In this document: one piece after another, positions 33,839-43,098 of the stretch
How the letters are laid out: the number at the start of each line of letters is the position of its first letter
Numbering within the stretch: the first letter of the stretch is position 1
Assembly: GCA_964496125.1 (NCBI GenBank)
Contig: CAZBXE010000008.1
Location: 1-64,000 of the forward strand
Source of the DNA: CAZBXE01 sp964496125
GTDB lineage: Bacteria; Chlamydiota; Chlamydiia; Chlamydiales; CAZBXE01
Length of the DNA: 64,000 bases
Direction: 5' to 3'
The notes under the pieces: model-generated
Database searches by the model: none
The model's input: the letters and a program-made list of their open reading frames with translations, nothing else
What the model was told of the DNA's origin: nothing
Program-made: the position numbers and the translations under genes

Positions 33839-35971
33839 GTGAAAACAACACTTAAGAGATTACTTCTTTTTGTAAGCTGCGCCTCTTCATTTGTTCTCGG
33901 AAATGAGCGTGGTAGCAGCTTAATGGATGACCTCATCCTGTGTGAGCGCATCAACAGGTGCCTCTACCAGAATATCCCCACATTTTACAGCCACCTGCTA
34001 GAAGGAGGCTACATCAATATGCCATCAGCAAGAGTTGGTTGTGATGGGGAGATTGCCCTTGGCTACGCTTGGGTTCACCCTTATAAAATTGCAAGTATCC
34101 GTGTCCAAATTTTAGACAGGATCGAACTTACCGGTAACTACCGGATTTTTTCAGGAATTGACGACCCAAACTTTGGGCACCTTGGCTTTGGAGAGCTCAC
34201 AGACAAAGGTGCAAACATCAAACTTGCTCTCTTATTTCCTGAAGATAGCGACTACACATTGCCTGGCCTTGCCATCGGCTGGCAAGACTTTACAGGGACG
34301 CAGCGTTTTGACGCGCAGTACATTGTAGCAACCCAAATCATTAAGGCCCTAAATCTTGAAGCAAGCATTGGCTATGGAACAAAACGGATCAACGGGATTT
34401 TTGGCGGTGTTTCATGGATGCCTTTTTTCAATGTAGATCACCCGTGGCTGCAAAATCTAGCTTTGGTAGGGGAGTATGATGGCAACGACTATAAAAATCC
34501 TAAAAGGGAGCCCCATCCGGAAGGACGAGAGTTTAAAACCTACTGGAATTATGGCCTAAAATACCGCTTTTTTGACTTCTGTGATTTTTCGGCAAGTCGA
34601 GTGCGTGGTACTGAGTATGCCTTTTCCGTATCAGGTTTTTATAACTTTGGCTATTCAAAAGGTCTTTTGCCAAAGGTGGATGATGCCCCCCCTTACGTCA
34701 ACCCACAAAATACAGAGCCGCTTGGTTACTTAAGATCTGAAAAGTTGCTTGCAGCAGAGCTTGCCTTTGCCTTCCGTAAGCAGGGAATAGAGATCTTAAG
34801 CATAGACTTAAGCTACGGAAGCTCTGGAGAGAAAAAACTCTATCTCAAAATTTTAAATGAAAAATACCGCAATCAATGCGATCTTAGAGAAAGGCTGTCC
34901 CGTCTCCTCTCTTCACTGCTTCCTTGTAATATTGAAGAAGTGATTGTTTCCGTCAGTGCCGATGGGTTTGAATCACACGAGCTGCATTTTTGCGGGGCTT
35001 TTTTACAAAAGTTTCAAGAAAAGCTAATGGGACCCTACGAAATCGATCTCCTGACTGGTATTTCAGAGGTCTTCCATCCCCTTTGCCAAGAGCCCCTTTT
35101 TCGTCATAAACCAGATCTCATCAACCTACAAGTTCTTCCTAAAACACACACTGTCTTTGGAAACTCTAAGGGAAAGCTTAAGTATACCGTGGGGGCGGAG
35201 TTTGGAGCGTTTGGCTATATTTTAGATGACCTTTTCTATTCATTAAGATTCGGCTACAGGTTTGTAACGACAGAGGATGGCATCTTAGATTTTGATATCT
35301 TAAACCCCTCCCAACTGCTCAATGTTCAATCGGATGCAAGCCGCTACTACCAAAAAAGCGGCCTGACTCTTGATGAAGCCTATTTCCAAAAGAACTGGAA
35401 CTTAGGGTGCGGCTTTTTTGCCCAAATTGCTGCTGGCTATTTTAACCCCCTCTTTGCGGGAAGCGGTATTGAGCTTCTCTACTACCCCGTTAACTCCCCT
35501 TTTGCCATAGGTCTTGAGGGAGCTCTTATTCGAAAACGCAACTTCAATTTTATGGGGATGAAAGACAAAGTGCGCCAATTTGTTGGGTATAAACCCACAT
35601 TCCACCGCTACAGAGGCTCGCAAGGCTTTTTGAATCTTTACTACGATTTTTGCCCTCTTAGTTTAGACTTCAAAATCAGCATCGGAAAATTCCTTGCCAA
35701 TGACGTGGGCGCCAGGTTTGAAATGTGGCGCTACTTCCCTAGCGGCTTTCGGTTCGGGGTGTGGTATTCTGTTACAAATGGCCGCGACCAGATCAACGGA
35801 GCGACCTACTATGACAAAGGGATTGCCATCACCATGCCCCTCGATATGATCTATAGCTACAGCTCCGTTTCCTACTGGAACTATTCTGTAAACGCATGGC
35901 TTCGCGATGTTGCTTGTAGCACGTTAGCAGGAAGGAGTCTCTTCGATCTAATCAGCCAGCAGCGGCAGTAG
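33839..35971 (+). CDS. YjbH-like outer-membrane exopolysaccharide protein
   Basis: A 710-residue exported protein starting at GTG 33839, with signal peptide MKTTLKRLLLFVSCASSFVLG. The sequence is rich in alternating beta strands. It carries the YjbH pattern: GYINMPSAR, then VGCDGEIALGYAWVHPYK, ELTGNYRIFSG, and late blocks such as FFAQIAAGYFN and DFKISIGKFLANDVGARFEMWRYFPSGFRFGVWYS. YjbH proteins are outer-membrane barrels linked with exopolysaccharide production. It fits with the export genes at 46-55 kb, although it lies apart from them. The 3' end overlaps hemB convergently by 24 bp. Confidence 0.85.
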   Translation: MKTTLKRLLLFVSCASSFVLGNERGSSLMDDLILCERINRCLYQNIPTFYSHLLEGGYINMPSARVGCDGEIALGYAWVHPYKIASIRVQILDRIELTGNYRIFSGIDDPNFGHLGFGELTDKGANIKLALLFPEDSDYTLPGLAIGWQDFTGTQRFDAQYIVATQIIKALNLEASIGYGTKRINGIFGGVSWMPFFNVDHPWLQNLALVGEYDGNDYKNPKREPHPEGREFKTYWNYGLKYRFFDFCDFSASRVRGTEYAFSVSGFYNFGYSKGLLPKVDDAPPYVNPQNTEPLGYLRSEKLLAAELAFAFRKQGIEILSIDLSYGSSGEKKLYLKILNEKYRNQCDLRERLSRLLSSLLPCNIEEVIVSVSADGFESHELHFCGAFLQKFQEKLMGPYEIDLLTGISEVFHPLCQEPLFRHKPDLINLQVLPKTHTVFGNSKGKLKYTVGAEFGAFGYILDDLFYSLRFGYRFVTTEDGILDFDILNPSQLLNVQSDASRYYQKSGLTLDEAYFQKNWNLGCGFFAQIAAGYFNPLFAGSGIELLYYPVNSPFAIGLEGALIRKRNFNFMGMKDKVRQFVGYKPTFHRYRGSQGFLNLYYDFCPLSLDFKISIGKFLANDVGARFEMWRYFPSGFRFGVWYSVTNGRDQINGATYYDKGIAITMPLDMIYSYSSVSYWNYSVNAWLRDVACSTLAGRSLFDLISQQRQ

Positions 35972-36946
35972 ATCGGGATAATACATCGCATAAGTCAGGA
36001 TAAAATCGGCTCCCGCTCTTTTAATCGAAAGAAGGGATTCTACAAGAACTTTTTTTCCATCCACCCACCCCCTTTCATGGGCAGCTATCGCCATCGCATA
36101 CTCTCCACTCACATGGTAAGCTCCTACGGGGATAAGAACGTTCTCTTTGATTTTTGCAAGAACATCAAGATAAGGAAGGGCTGGTTTAACAAGAAGAAAG
36201 TCAGCTCCTTCATCAACATCTAGGGTAGCTTCTAAAAGGGCTTCTCGAACATTAGCTGGATTGAGCTGGTAGGTCTTCTTATCCCCAAATTTAGGAGCTG
36301 AGCCAAGCGCATCACGAAAAGGACCATAAAAGGAAGAGGCGTACTTGGCTGCATAGGACAAGATACTTACCCCCGTAAACCCTTGCTTATCCAGCTGCGT
36401 GCGGATAAATCCTACCCTGCCATCCATCATATCGCTAGGCGCCACCACATCACACCCACTATCTGCTGCAAGAAGTGCCATCTCAGCTAAAACAACCAAA
36501 GTCTCATCGTTTAGGATTTCCCCTGCATCGCTTACAAGCCCATCGTGTCCATGGTCTGTAAAAGGATCGAGCGCAATGTCCACCATCACCGTAAGCTCAG
36601 GAAACTCTCTCTTGAGCGCAGATACCCCTTGGTACAAGAGGCAATCAGGAGAAAGCGCACTTTTGGCAAGAGGGTCTTTTTTTGCCTCTGGCAACGCAGC
36701 AAAAAGAAGAACTGAGCGAATGTCATCATCTAAAAAAGCCTCTGTTTTTCGAAGCATCTGATCTATTGAGTAGCGACATACGTGGGGCATGCTGCCAAGA
36801 GGCTCTCTTTTGTTTTCCCCTTCTACGAGAAAAAAGGGAGCTACGAGCTGACGGCTTGACAGCCTATTTTCTTGGACAAGAGCCCGTAGGTTTTTTGATT
36901 TTCTGTTTCTTCTAGGACGAATCGTAAGCGTTGATAAGGGTTGCAT
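35948..36946 (-). CDS. hemB: Delta-aminolevulinic acid dehydratase (porphobilinogen synthase), Mg-type
   Basis: This enzyme condenses two 5-aminolevulinates to porphobilinogen for haem synthesis. The catalytic Schiff-base lysines are in FLLVKPALPYLD and near SFYGPFRDALG/KKTYQLNPAN. The metal-binding loop reads VDIALDPFTDHGHDG, where aspartates replace the zinc cysteines (DVCLCxYTxHGHCG), so the enzyme is of the Mg/K-dependent, zinc-free type. At 332 residues it is standard. Haem supply matters here because the operon at 21.8-32.3 kb needs many haems. C. muridarum numbering starts at hemB, next to the inferred origin (from memory). Confidence 0.97.
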   Translation of the reverse strand: MQPLSTLTIRPRRNRKSKNLRALVQENRLSSRQLVAPFFLVEGENKREPLGSMPHVCRYSIDQMLRKTEAFLDDDIRSVLLFAALPEAKKDPLAKSALSPDCLLYQGVSALKREFPELTVMVDIALDPFTDHGHDGLVSDAGEILNDETLVVLAEMALLAADSGCDVVAPSDMMDGRVGFIRTQLDKQGFTGVSILSYAAKYASSFYGPFRDALGSAPKFGDKKTYQLNPANVREALLEATLDVDEGADFLLVKPALPYLDVLAKIKENVLIPVGAYHVSGEYAMAIAAHERGWVDGKKVLVESLLSIKRAGADFILTYAMYYPDLLPLLAD

Positions 36947-37010
36947 AAGCCTCCTTCTTGTTTTTAAAGACGGAGATTAGTTACTCTCTATGTAAAACTC
37001 AAGGAATTGT

Positions 37011-37444
37011 GTGGGCCGACTCGAAATCAATAGCCTCTTCTACACAGGACTTGCGCTCATTTCTCTACTTGTGAATGGATCTATCAGTTTCTTCACCTAC
37101 GATTTTACCCCTACCTCTATCCGGATGACATGGAAAAAGTAGCTACGCCTGTTCTGCCTGTAGAAAAGCATTGGCAGGCAAGAAAAAGCAGAAAAGAAAT
37201 GCATGCGATCAAAAATCGCTATCTCAACTCGATTGCCTACGTCGACTCTTTGATGAAGCAGATGCTCGATTCCCTCAAGGAAAAGGGGCTCTATGAAAAG
37301 ACCTTAATCGTCATCACAGGGGATCATGGAGAAGAGTTTTTAGATGAGGGAAAAAAGATCCCTGTGCCTGATCATTTAGACCTAGACACCTTCTTACACC
37401 AGGAGTTCAATCAAGATCTTGACAACTTGTTTAAAGACACTTAG
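37011..37444 (+). pseudogene. Membrane sulfatase (phosphoglycerol-transferase-like), gutted remnant
   Basis: The first frame (GTG 37011 with AAGGA upstream, stop at 37142) encodes an N-terminal membrane segment SLFYTGLALISLLVNGSISFF. A second frame (37130-37444) continues with the C-terminal catalytic region of the alkaline-phosphatase/sulfatase fold: IKNRYLNSIAYVDSLMKQMLDSL and LIVITGDHGEEFLDEGK. The middle of the protein, including the catalytic Thr/Cys loop and the remaining helices, is gone, and the two pieces are out of frame. The 3' end runs into the next glycosyltransferase. It was probably a sulfatase- or lipid-modifying membrane enzyme. Confidence 0.7.
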
Positions 37445-38195
37445 CGTAACGATCCTTACTAAAAACAGTGAAAAGCACCTTGAAAAGGTGCTTGCATCCG
37501 TACAAGAATTTGGTGAGGTTATTATCTACGACAACGGTTCTAAAGATTTGACCTTACAAATCGCCGAAAAATTTCCGAATGTAAAGGTGTTTCAAGGACC
37601 TTTTCAAGGCTTTGGAAAAACGCACAACCTCACCTCTGCTCTTGCTACCCATGACTGGATCTTATCGATCGATAGCGACGAGGTTCTCACACCAGGGCTC
37701 ATAGAAGAAATCAAAGCCCTTTGCTTGCAGGAAGATTGTATCTACTCTGTAGCTCGAAAAAATTATTACAATGGAAAGTGGATTCGGGGATGCGGCTGGT
37801 ATCCTGATCGACAAGTAAAACTCTACCATCGAAAAAAAACCTGTTTTAACGAGAAGCTTGTGCATGAGAGCATTGTCCAAAACGGCCTTAAAATCCAAAA
37901 GCTTAAAGTTCCCTTGAATCATTTTTCATATGAAAACACCTCCCATTTTTTGGAAAAGATGGATCGATATTCCGACCTCTTTGCAAGAGAACATGCAGGC
38001 AAGAAAGAATCGTCCATTTTCAAAGCAATCTGGCATGCCCTTTTTGCTTTCTTTAAGACCTACATTTTAAAATATGGATTTATTGATGGGAAGGAGGGGT
38101 TTATCATTGCCCTTTACAATGCCAACACCGCCTTTTATAAATATGTCAAACTTTTTGAAGCGAATGAACAATGGCTTCCATCTGATCCAGAGTAG
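37419..38195 (+). CDS. Family 2 glycosyltransferase (WaaE/KdtX-like)
   Basis: A 258-residue GT-A-fold glycosyltransferase. It has LSVTILTKNSEKHLEKVLASV at the N-terminus, the nucleotide-binding YDNGSKDLT and the catalytic metal-site region WILSIDSDEVLTP (DxD-like). KKTCFNEKLVHES, followed by HFSYENTSHFLEKMDRYS, is typical of LPS-core glycosyltransferases of the WaaE type. It probably adds a sugar to LPS core or surface polysaccharide on the inner-membrane face. The TTG start 37419 overlaps the sulfatase remnant. Its 3' end overlaps the convergent GT4 gene by 50 bp. Confidence 0.88.
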   Translation: MTTCLKTLSVTILTKNSEKHLEKVLASVQEFGEVIIYDNGSKDLTLQIAEKFPNVKVFQGPFQGFGKTHNLTSALATHDWILSIDSDEVLTPGLIEEIKALCLQEDCIYSVARKNYYNGKWIRGCGWYPDRQVKLYHRKKTCFNEKLVHESIVQNGLKIQKLKVPLNHFSYENTSHFLEKMDRYSDLFAREHAGKKESSIFKAIWHALFAFFKTYILKYGFIDGKEGFIIALYNANTAFYKYVKLFEANEQWLPSDPE

Positions 38196-39237
38196 ATTGC
38201 ATCGTAAACTTTTCTAAGACAAGCTGTCTTGCGTTTGCGCCAAGTTCCTTGCAAAGAGGTAGATCTTTTTTTAGACGCAAGATCGCATGAGCTACAGATT
38301 CAGGTGACTTACAAGGGACTTGCAGCCCGGTTACCCCTTCGAGGCAGACCTCATCAAGGCCACCCGTTGGGGTTGTAATGAGGGGCTTGCCAAGAAGTGC
38401 AGCCTGCAAGGATGCCTGGCTAACGCCTTCATTTGCTGTACTTAAAAGGGCAAAGACGTCCATAGCAGCAAGCGCTGGATAGGGGTTATCTAAATAGCCT
38501 GTAAAGACAATTTTACTCTGCAGACCCTCTTCTTCTACAAGCTCTTTTAATTTTAACTCATAAGGACCAGACCCCACGATTAAAAAAGTCACCTTTTCCT
38601 CTTGAAAATGCTTGGCGCTTCGAATAAGGTCTTGCACCCCTTTCCAGGACCTAAGGACCGAGAGAGAACCAACAACAAAGTCACTTTCTAAAAGCCCATA
38701 TTTTTGTCTAAACGCTTGAGCACCGCCGTCAGTAGTAACCTCCTCAGGATCGATCCCAGTCGGCACGGAAAGACACCGCTTGCTTGTCAGACGTGCTTGT
38801 TTTTGAATCAGCTCACTTTGGCGAAGGCAGGTAGTCACGGTAATGTCAGCTAAAAAACCATACAAAAAAATGCTATTAAGACCGCTTCTTGGGGGAGTAG
38901 AGAGGTGTCTTGTTCGGATCAGTTTCCTTCCCGAAAGTCGCGCTGCAATTCCAGCAAGCCATGCATCGCTACTGCTATGTGTGTTCACAATATCGATAGC
39001 GTGAGATTTAAAAATGCGAGAAAGGGAAAAGAGGGTAGAAAAGGGGCGTATTTTATCAAAGTTAAGCTCATAGACAGGGAACCCTTGCTGCCTTGCTTTT
39101 TGCGCAAGCACTCCCCCCGTCTGCACGGCAAAAAATAGCTCGTGCCCCCTTTTTCTAAGGCCGATCGCCTCCTTTAAGATGCGGATCTCCTGGCCCCCGA
39201 ACCCGGTTGACGCCTCAGTGTGTATTATGCGTGACAT
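38146..39237 (-). CDS. Family 4 glycosyltransferase
   Basis: A 363-residue GT-B-fold retaining glycosyltransferase. The N-terminal domain opens TEASTGFGGQEIRILKEAIGL and includes VNTHSSSDAWLAGIAARLSG. The C-terminal domain has VGSLSVLRSWKGVQDLI, FLIVGSGPYELKLKEL and the nucleotide-sugar motif LLSTANEGVSQASLQAALLGKPLITTPTGGLDEV with the catalytic Glu. It probably works on LPS or surface polysaccharide. It overlaps mutY by 23 bp and runs in the same direction. Confidence 0.9.
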   Translation of the reverse strand: MSRIIHTEASTGFGGQEIRILKEAIGLRKRGHELFFAVQTGGVLAQKARQQGFPVYELNFDKIRPFSTLFSLSRIFKSHAIDIVNTHSSSDAWLAGIAARLSGRKLIRTRHLSTPPRSGLNSIFLYGFLADITVTTCLRQSELIQKQARLTSKRCLSVPTGIDPEEVTTDGGAQAFRQKYGLLESDFVVGSLSVLRSWKGVQDLIRSAKHFQEEKVTFLIVGSGPYELKLKELVEEEGLQSKIVFTGYLDNPYPALAAMDVFALLSTANEGVSQASLQAALLGKPLITTPTGGLDEVCLEGVTGLQVPCKSPESVAHAILRLKKDLPLCKELGANARQLVLEKFTMQSTLDQMEAIVHSLQKV

Positions 39238-40231
39238 ACGATAAGATCCTCCTGTGCCCAGCAGAAAAGGGAAGTTTTTGTAATTCAGACAAACTATACC
39301 AGGTGCCTTCTTTGCTTGGGAATGGCGCTCTACTTTCCAAATAGAGGGGAGTGAGCGTTGCTTTGTGGTGTGTAAATGTGTGTGTTACTTTTGGTAGTTT
39401 TTTCTTAAAACAAAAAAAATTGCCCCATCTTTTCTCGGAAAATGCAAGAAATTCAAGGGGCTCTGTTCCTGCCTGCTCGGAGGGAAAATAGGGGAACTCA
39501 AAAAGACCCGTCATCACCTTTCCGCTTGCAACACGAGAAACAAAAAAAGTACCCTCACTTTCAATGACAGCAACTGTTCGAGAAAGGTGCAGCACCTCTT
39601 TTCTCTTGACTTTGGGGGGAAACTCGTTTGTTTTTCCTAGCTCAAAAGCAAGGCAATCAGACCGCAAAGGGCACTTTGCACATTTAGGGACCTTATCACA
39701 AACAAGAGCTCCCAGCTCGATTAGTGCCTCTGTAATTAACCAAGGCTCCTCGTCTGGTAAAAGAGCCTCTCCCAAAGCTGTCACATCTCCTGCCTCTGTA
39801 TAGAAGCGAGAAAGAACCCTTTTTACATTGCCATCCACTGCGATTGCCTTCTTCTGAAAGGCAAAACTTAAGATGGCTCCTTGAGTATAAGGGCCAACGC
39901 CTCTGATCTTTTGCAAGTTCTCAGAATCAGAGGGGAGTTTCCCGCCAAACTCTTCCATCACCTGTTTGGCGCCGAAATAAAGGTTTCTTGCTCTCGAATA
40001 GTACCCAAGACCCTCCCAGAGCTTTAAAACTTCATCTAGAGAAGAAGAAGCAAGAGACTCAATTGTTGGGTATACTTGCATCCACCGGAGAAAATAAGGC
40101 TCCACAACAGATGCCCTTGTTTGCTGAAGCATCACCTCAGAGACCCAAACAGCATAAGGAGAGGGCGCATCCCGCCACGCAAGCTCCCGCCTGTTCTCAA
40201 GAAACCACTGCTTTAGTGACAAAATGTCCAT
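39215..40231 (-). CDS. mutY: A/G-specific adenine DNA glycosylase
   Basis: MutY removes adenine opposite 8-oxoguanine. The helix-hairpin-helix IRGVGPYTQGAILSFAF with catalytic Asp in VDGNVKRVL is complete; QQTR and the N-terminal catalytic Glu (VSEVMLQQTR) are present. The [4Fe-4S] site reads CDKVPKCAKCPLRSDC, that is C-x5-C-x2-C-x5-C, one residue shorter in the first spacing than the usual C-x6-C-x2-C-x5-C. The NUDIX-like C-terminal 8-oxoG-recognition domain (about 220-338) has FTHHKATL. At 338 residues it is normal. Confidence 0.95.
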   Translation of the reverse strand: MDILSLKQWFLENRRELAWRDAPSPYAVWVSEVMLQQTRASVVEPYFLRWMQVYPTIESLASSSLDEVLKLWEGLGYYSRARNLYFGAKQVMEEFGGKLPSDSENLQKIRGVGPYTQGAILSFAFQKKAIAVDGNVKRVLSRFYTEAGDVTALGEALLPDEEPWLITEALIELGALVCDKVPKCAKCPLRSDCLAFELGKTNEFPPKVKRKEVLHLSRTVAVIESEGTFFVSRVASGKVMTGLFEFPYFPSEQAGTEPLEFLAFSEKRWGNFFCFKKKLPKVTHTFTHHKATLTPLYLESRAPFPSKEGTWYSLSELQKLPFSAGHRRILSYVTHNTH

Positions 40232-40243
40232 CGGGTCAGAATT

Positions 40244-41386
40244 CTAAAGGAAACTGAGGAGTTTTGCAACTCGCGCTTCCCATGTGTGATGCAAAAAGAG
40301 CTCTTCTTTTGCTTTTTTGATCCCTGTAAGAGGTTTTAAAAGAAATTTTTGCGCAGTCTCATCTAATTTTTTTGTGTCTCTAAAGTAACAAAGTCCACTT
40401 TCTTCGGGGAACTCCTTCTCAAGATAGGTACTGGGGGAACTGATCAGTTTTGCACCGCACCCAATAGCTAAAAGAAATCTCTCGTGGGATCCTCTCCTCT
40501 GCAGGGGCATTGAGTTTAAAACCACTTTGCTCTGTCTTAGCACTTGATCAGCCTCTTTGAAAGAGACGCCTTTATGAAAAACAACATTTTTTTGCCCCTT
40601 TAAGAGATCTGGCCAGCCTCTTTTTGTAAGGGGATCGCCAAAGACGTGCAAAGGCGCGGATGTAATGGCTCTTGCCATCTCTGTCCTATGCTTTCCTGTG
40701 ATGTAGTGCTCAAGCTGATCGATCAAAACAACTAAGTCAACTTCCTCTTTTGGGAACACATACCCTTTGCGAGTACTCGTTTGGATGGCATTGACAAGAC
40801 ACTGGTAATGGGAAAGGGCGTCGCTTGCAAAATATGCGTCTGCGGCTTCATGAAGAATCTCTCCTACTCCCTCAGGATAACACTTCTTCCATCCCCTTTC
40901 CATCTCCTCATAATCTTCGCAAGTAGCCAGCAAAGCAACATCGTAGATTCTTTCCAGCTCTACCTTTTTCTCAAGCTCTGAATCTACTCCATGGGGCAGA
41001 AAAAAAACATTTTCCTTTCTATACTGTTTTAAATAACTGCAGAAGTTTTCATCCGTACAGCTAACCTTGGTCAGGGGTGACCTCACAAGGCGAGTAAAAT
41101 AATTAGGAGAATCTACGACATAGGCAAAGTGAGGGATCTTGATCAGATCGCAGAGAAACTGCCCTTTTTCGTCCGGTAAAAGGCCATTGAAGGAAAGAGT
41201 ATAGTCGGGCTTAAAGTCAAAAATTTCATTTAAAAATCGCTCTGCATTCCCGTGGCTTGTATCGATAAGGCATGAGCGAACCCTACTCCGTAAAAATGCT
41301 TCATGGATCTTTTCAGAAAAGTAGTGAAGCGCTTCATGCTTGCTAAAAGTAGGAAGTAAAATTGCAATGCTTACATTTGCAGCCAT
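40244..41386 (-). CDS. CgeB-like glycosyltransferase
   Basis: A 380-residue protein of GT-B type related to spore-maturation protein CgeB. It has the N-terminal FKPDYTLSFNGLLPDEKG, VFFLPHGVD at the domain linker, and a C-terminal part with KVVLNSMPLQRRGSHERFLLAIGCGAKLISSPS, the usual RxxEAxACG-like sugar-nucleotide site. CgeB-like enzymes glycosylate surface structures; the substrate is unknown. It overlaps the gene upstream by 16 bp and forms a minus-strand run with mutY and the GT4 gene. Confidence 0.75.
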   Translation of the reverse strand: MAANVSIAILLPTFSKHEALHYFSEKIHEAFLRSRVRSCLIDTSHGNAERFLNEIFDFKPDYTLSFNGLLPDEKGQFLCDLIKIPHFAYVVDSPNYFTRLVRSPLTKVSCTDENFCSYLKQYRKENVFFLPHGVDSELEKKVELERIYDVALLATCEDYEEMERGWKKCYPEGVGEILHEAADAYFASDALSHYQCLVNAIQTSTRKGYVFPKEEVDLVVLIDQLEHYITGKHRTEMARAITSAPLHVFGDPLTKRGWPDLLKGQKNVVFHKGVSFKEADQVLRQSKVVLNSMPLQRRGSHERFLLAIGCGAKLISSPSTYLEKEFPEESGLCYFRDTKKLDETAQKFLLKPLTGIKKAKEELFLHHTWEARVAKLLSFL

Positions 41387-41709
41387 TTTTTCCTAAACCC
41401 CAAAGTTTTGCCCTTTCTCCCTGCATCAGCTTCAATGCTTTTCTTCTTTTCAACTTCTGCCTTTGTTTTTTGCCCAAGCTTTTGCAACAACTCCTCCTTC
41501 TTAGCCTTTATCTGTGAAATTTCGGCCCACTGCTGCTTGGAAAAGTTGGCAGGATTGTCAAAATAATCGGCAAACTCTTTTCTCTTCCTTGGCAAAATAT
41601 CATAAAGCAAACCCGTTTTCTCAAAGAGTTCCGCATGCATCTGTTGTGCTTTACGGAACATCTCTTCCACATCTTGATCTCTCTGTTTCTCATCTTGCTG
41701 ATCGGCCAT
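41371..41709 (-). CDS. Conserved hypothetical charged protein (CT635-like position)
   Basis: A 112-residue, highly charged helical protein (EEMFRKAQQMHAELFEKTGLLYDILPRKRKEFADYFDNPANFSKQQWAEI) with a basic C-terminus. In Chlamydia a small hypothetical gene (CT635) lies just before the long greA, and this gene may be its equivalent, now separated by ugpB. I cannot assign a function. The helical repeat pattern suggests a chaperone- or DNA-binding-type coiled coil. Confidence 0.65.
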   Translation of the reverse strand: MADQQDEKQRDQDVEEMFRKAQQMHAELFEKTGLLYDILPRKRKEFADYFDNPANFSKQQWAEISQIKAKKEELLQKLGQKTKAEVEKKKSIEADAGRKGKTLGFRKKWLQM

Positions 41710-41767
41710 ACTGTTGATTTTAACATAAATAGATTTTTTTTTATTGGCTATATTTCCCTAAGTTATT

Positions 41768-42994
41768 ATGATTGCGGCCATGAAAAATTGGCTCATTGCT
41801 CTCCTTTGCGTACTTACCCCTCTCCATGCCGAGAAAACAGACATTCATCTTTGGCATGCCTTTGACGGGTATCTAGAAGAAACTTTTAACAAGCTCGTAG
41901 AGGATTTTAATCAAAACTCAAGCAAAGCTAAAATCATTCTTACAAAAAAGGGCAACTACAGAGAGACTTTTGAGGCTGGAATTGCAGGGAATCCTCCCCA
42001 CATTTTACAAGTATACGAGGTCGCAACAGAAACCATGAGTGAAAAGAAAGGGCTTTTCCGAAGGCTATCTTCTCTTCTTCCTGGTCTGGATCCAAACAGC
42101 TTTATTCCGCCTGTAAGAGACTTTTATACAAACAAAGCCGGGGAAATGCTCTCTTTGCCTTGGAATGCCTCCACCGGGGTGCTTTTCTACAACAAAAATG
42201 CTTTTGTAAGGGCAGGTCTTGATCCAGAGAGCCCTCCACAAACATGGGACGAGCTTGCTGCTATGGGGGAAAAACTTGTTGAGGCAGGATGCATGGGGTA
42301 TACAACTGCCTGGCCCGCAGCCTACCATGTAGAACACATTGCGTTTCTCCACCATATTCCTCTCTTTAGCGGGGAGGGAACACTCAACTTTCTACAGCCA
42401 GGCCTTATCTTTCATCTCCAAAAAGTGATTGAGTTTGCAAGCAAGGGAATATTTGCTTACAAAGGGCGATTTGGAGAAGCGGAAACTTTCTTTTCTGAGG
42501 GAAAGTGTGGGATCTTGATGCAAGGGGCAAATCGTTACACCCTCATCAAAGAAAACGCCTCTTTTGACTTAGGAGTCGCTCCCCTTCCCTACTGGCCAAG
42601 CCTGATCAAAAAACCGGAAAACCTAAATATTGGTGGTAGCTCCTTCTGGATTATGGAAGGCTTTTCCAGAGCCGAATATGAAGCGGTTAAAGAATTTTTT
42701 GAACATCTGATTCGGGTGAACATTCAGGTCGACTGGCATAAAAAGACGGGCTTTCTCCCGATCAGCCGCGCTGCGGCAGATAGTGCCAAAGAACAAGGCT
42801 TTTCACCTAAAAACCCGGCTGCTGGGATCGCCGTAGAGTCTGTTACCAGGGAGGAAACTTCCAGGCTCCCCCCACTGCGAGTTGAAGGATACGAAGCGAT
42901 CAGAAACCATCTGATCGATTGCTTGGAAGAGGCTTTTGCAGGAAAACTCACTGCCGAACAGGCCCTCCAAAAAGCCACCAACTACACTCACTAG
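41768..42994 (+). CDS. ugpB: Periplasmic glycerol-3-phosphate/maltose-type ABC binding protein (UgpB-like), orphan
   Basis: A 408-residue extracytoplasmic solute-binding protein. The signal peptide follows the second Met (MKNWLIALLCVLTPLHAEK), so ATG 41780 is an equally good start. It follows E. coli UgpB closely by eye: HLWHAFDGYLEE, KKGNYRETFEAGIAGNPPHILQVYEVATETM, NASTGVLFYNKNAFVRAGLD, NIGGSSFWIM and WHKKTGFLPISRAA. Such proteins deliver sn-glycerol-3-phosphate or glycerophosphodiesters to a UgpAEC permease, none of which is near. Either the permease is elsewhere or the protein has another use. Confidence 0.9.
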   Translation: MIAAMKNWLIALLCVLTPLHAEKTDIHLWHAFDGYLEETFNKLVEDFNQNSSKAKIILTKKGNYRETFEAGIAGNPPHILQVYEVATETMSEKKGLFRRLSSLLPGLDPNSFIPPVRDFYTNKAGEMLSLPWNASTGVLFYNKNAFVRAGLDPESPPQTWDELAAMGEKLVEAGCMGYTTAWPAAYHVEHIAFLHHIPLFSGEGTLNFLQPGLIFHLQKVIEFASKGIFAYKGRFGEAETFFSEGKCGILMQGANRYTLIKENASFDLGVAPLPYWPSLIKKPENLNIGGSSFWIMEGFSRAEYEAVKEFFEHLIRVNIQVDWHKKTGFLPISRAAADSAKEQGFSPKNPAAGIAVESVTREETSRLPPLRVEGYEAIRNHLIDCLEEAFAGKLTAEQALQKATNYTH

Positions 42995-43098
42995 ACCAAA
43001 CGTGTTTCCCGGGGGCGTAAGAGGATTGAAATAAATCTTAAAGAGACATATACTTCTTCTCACCAAACACAACTAATTCGACCCAAGGGGATTCCTAT

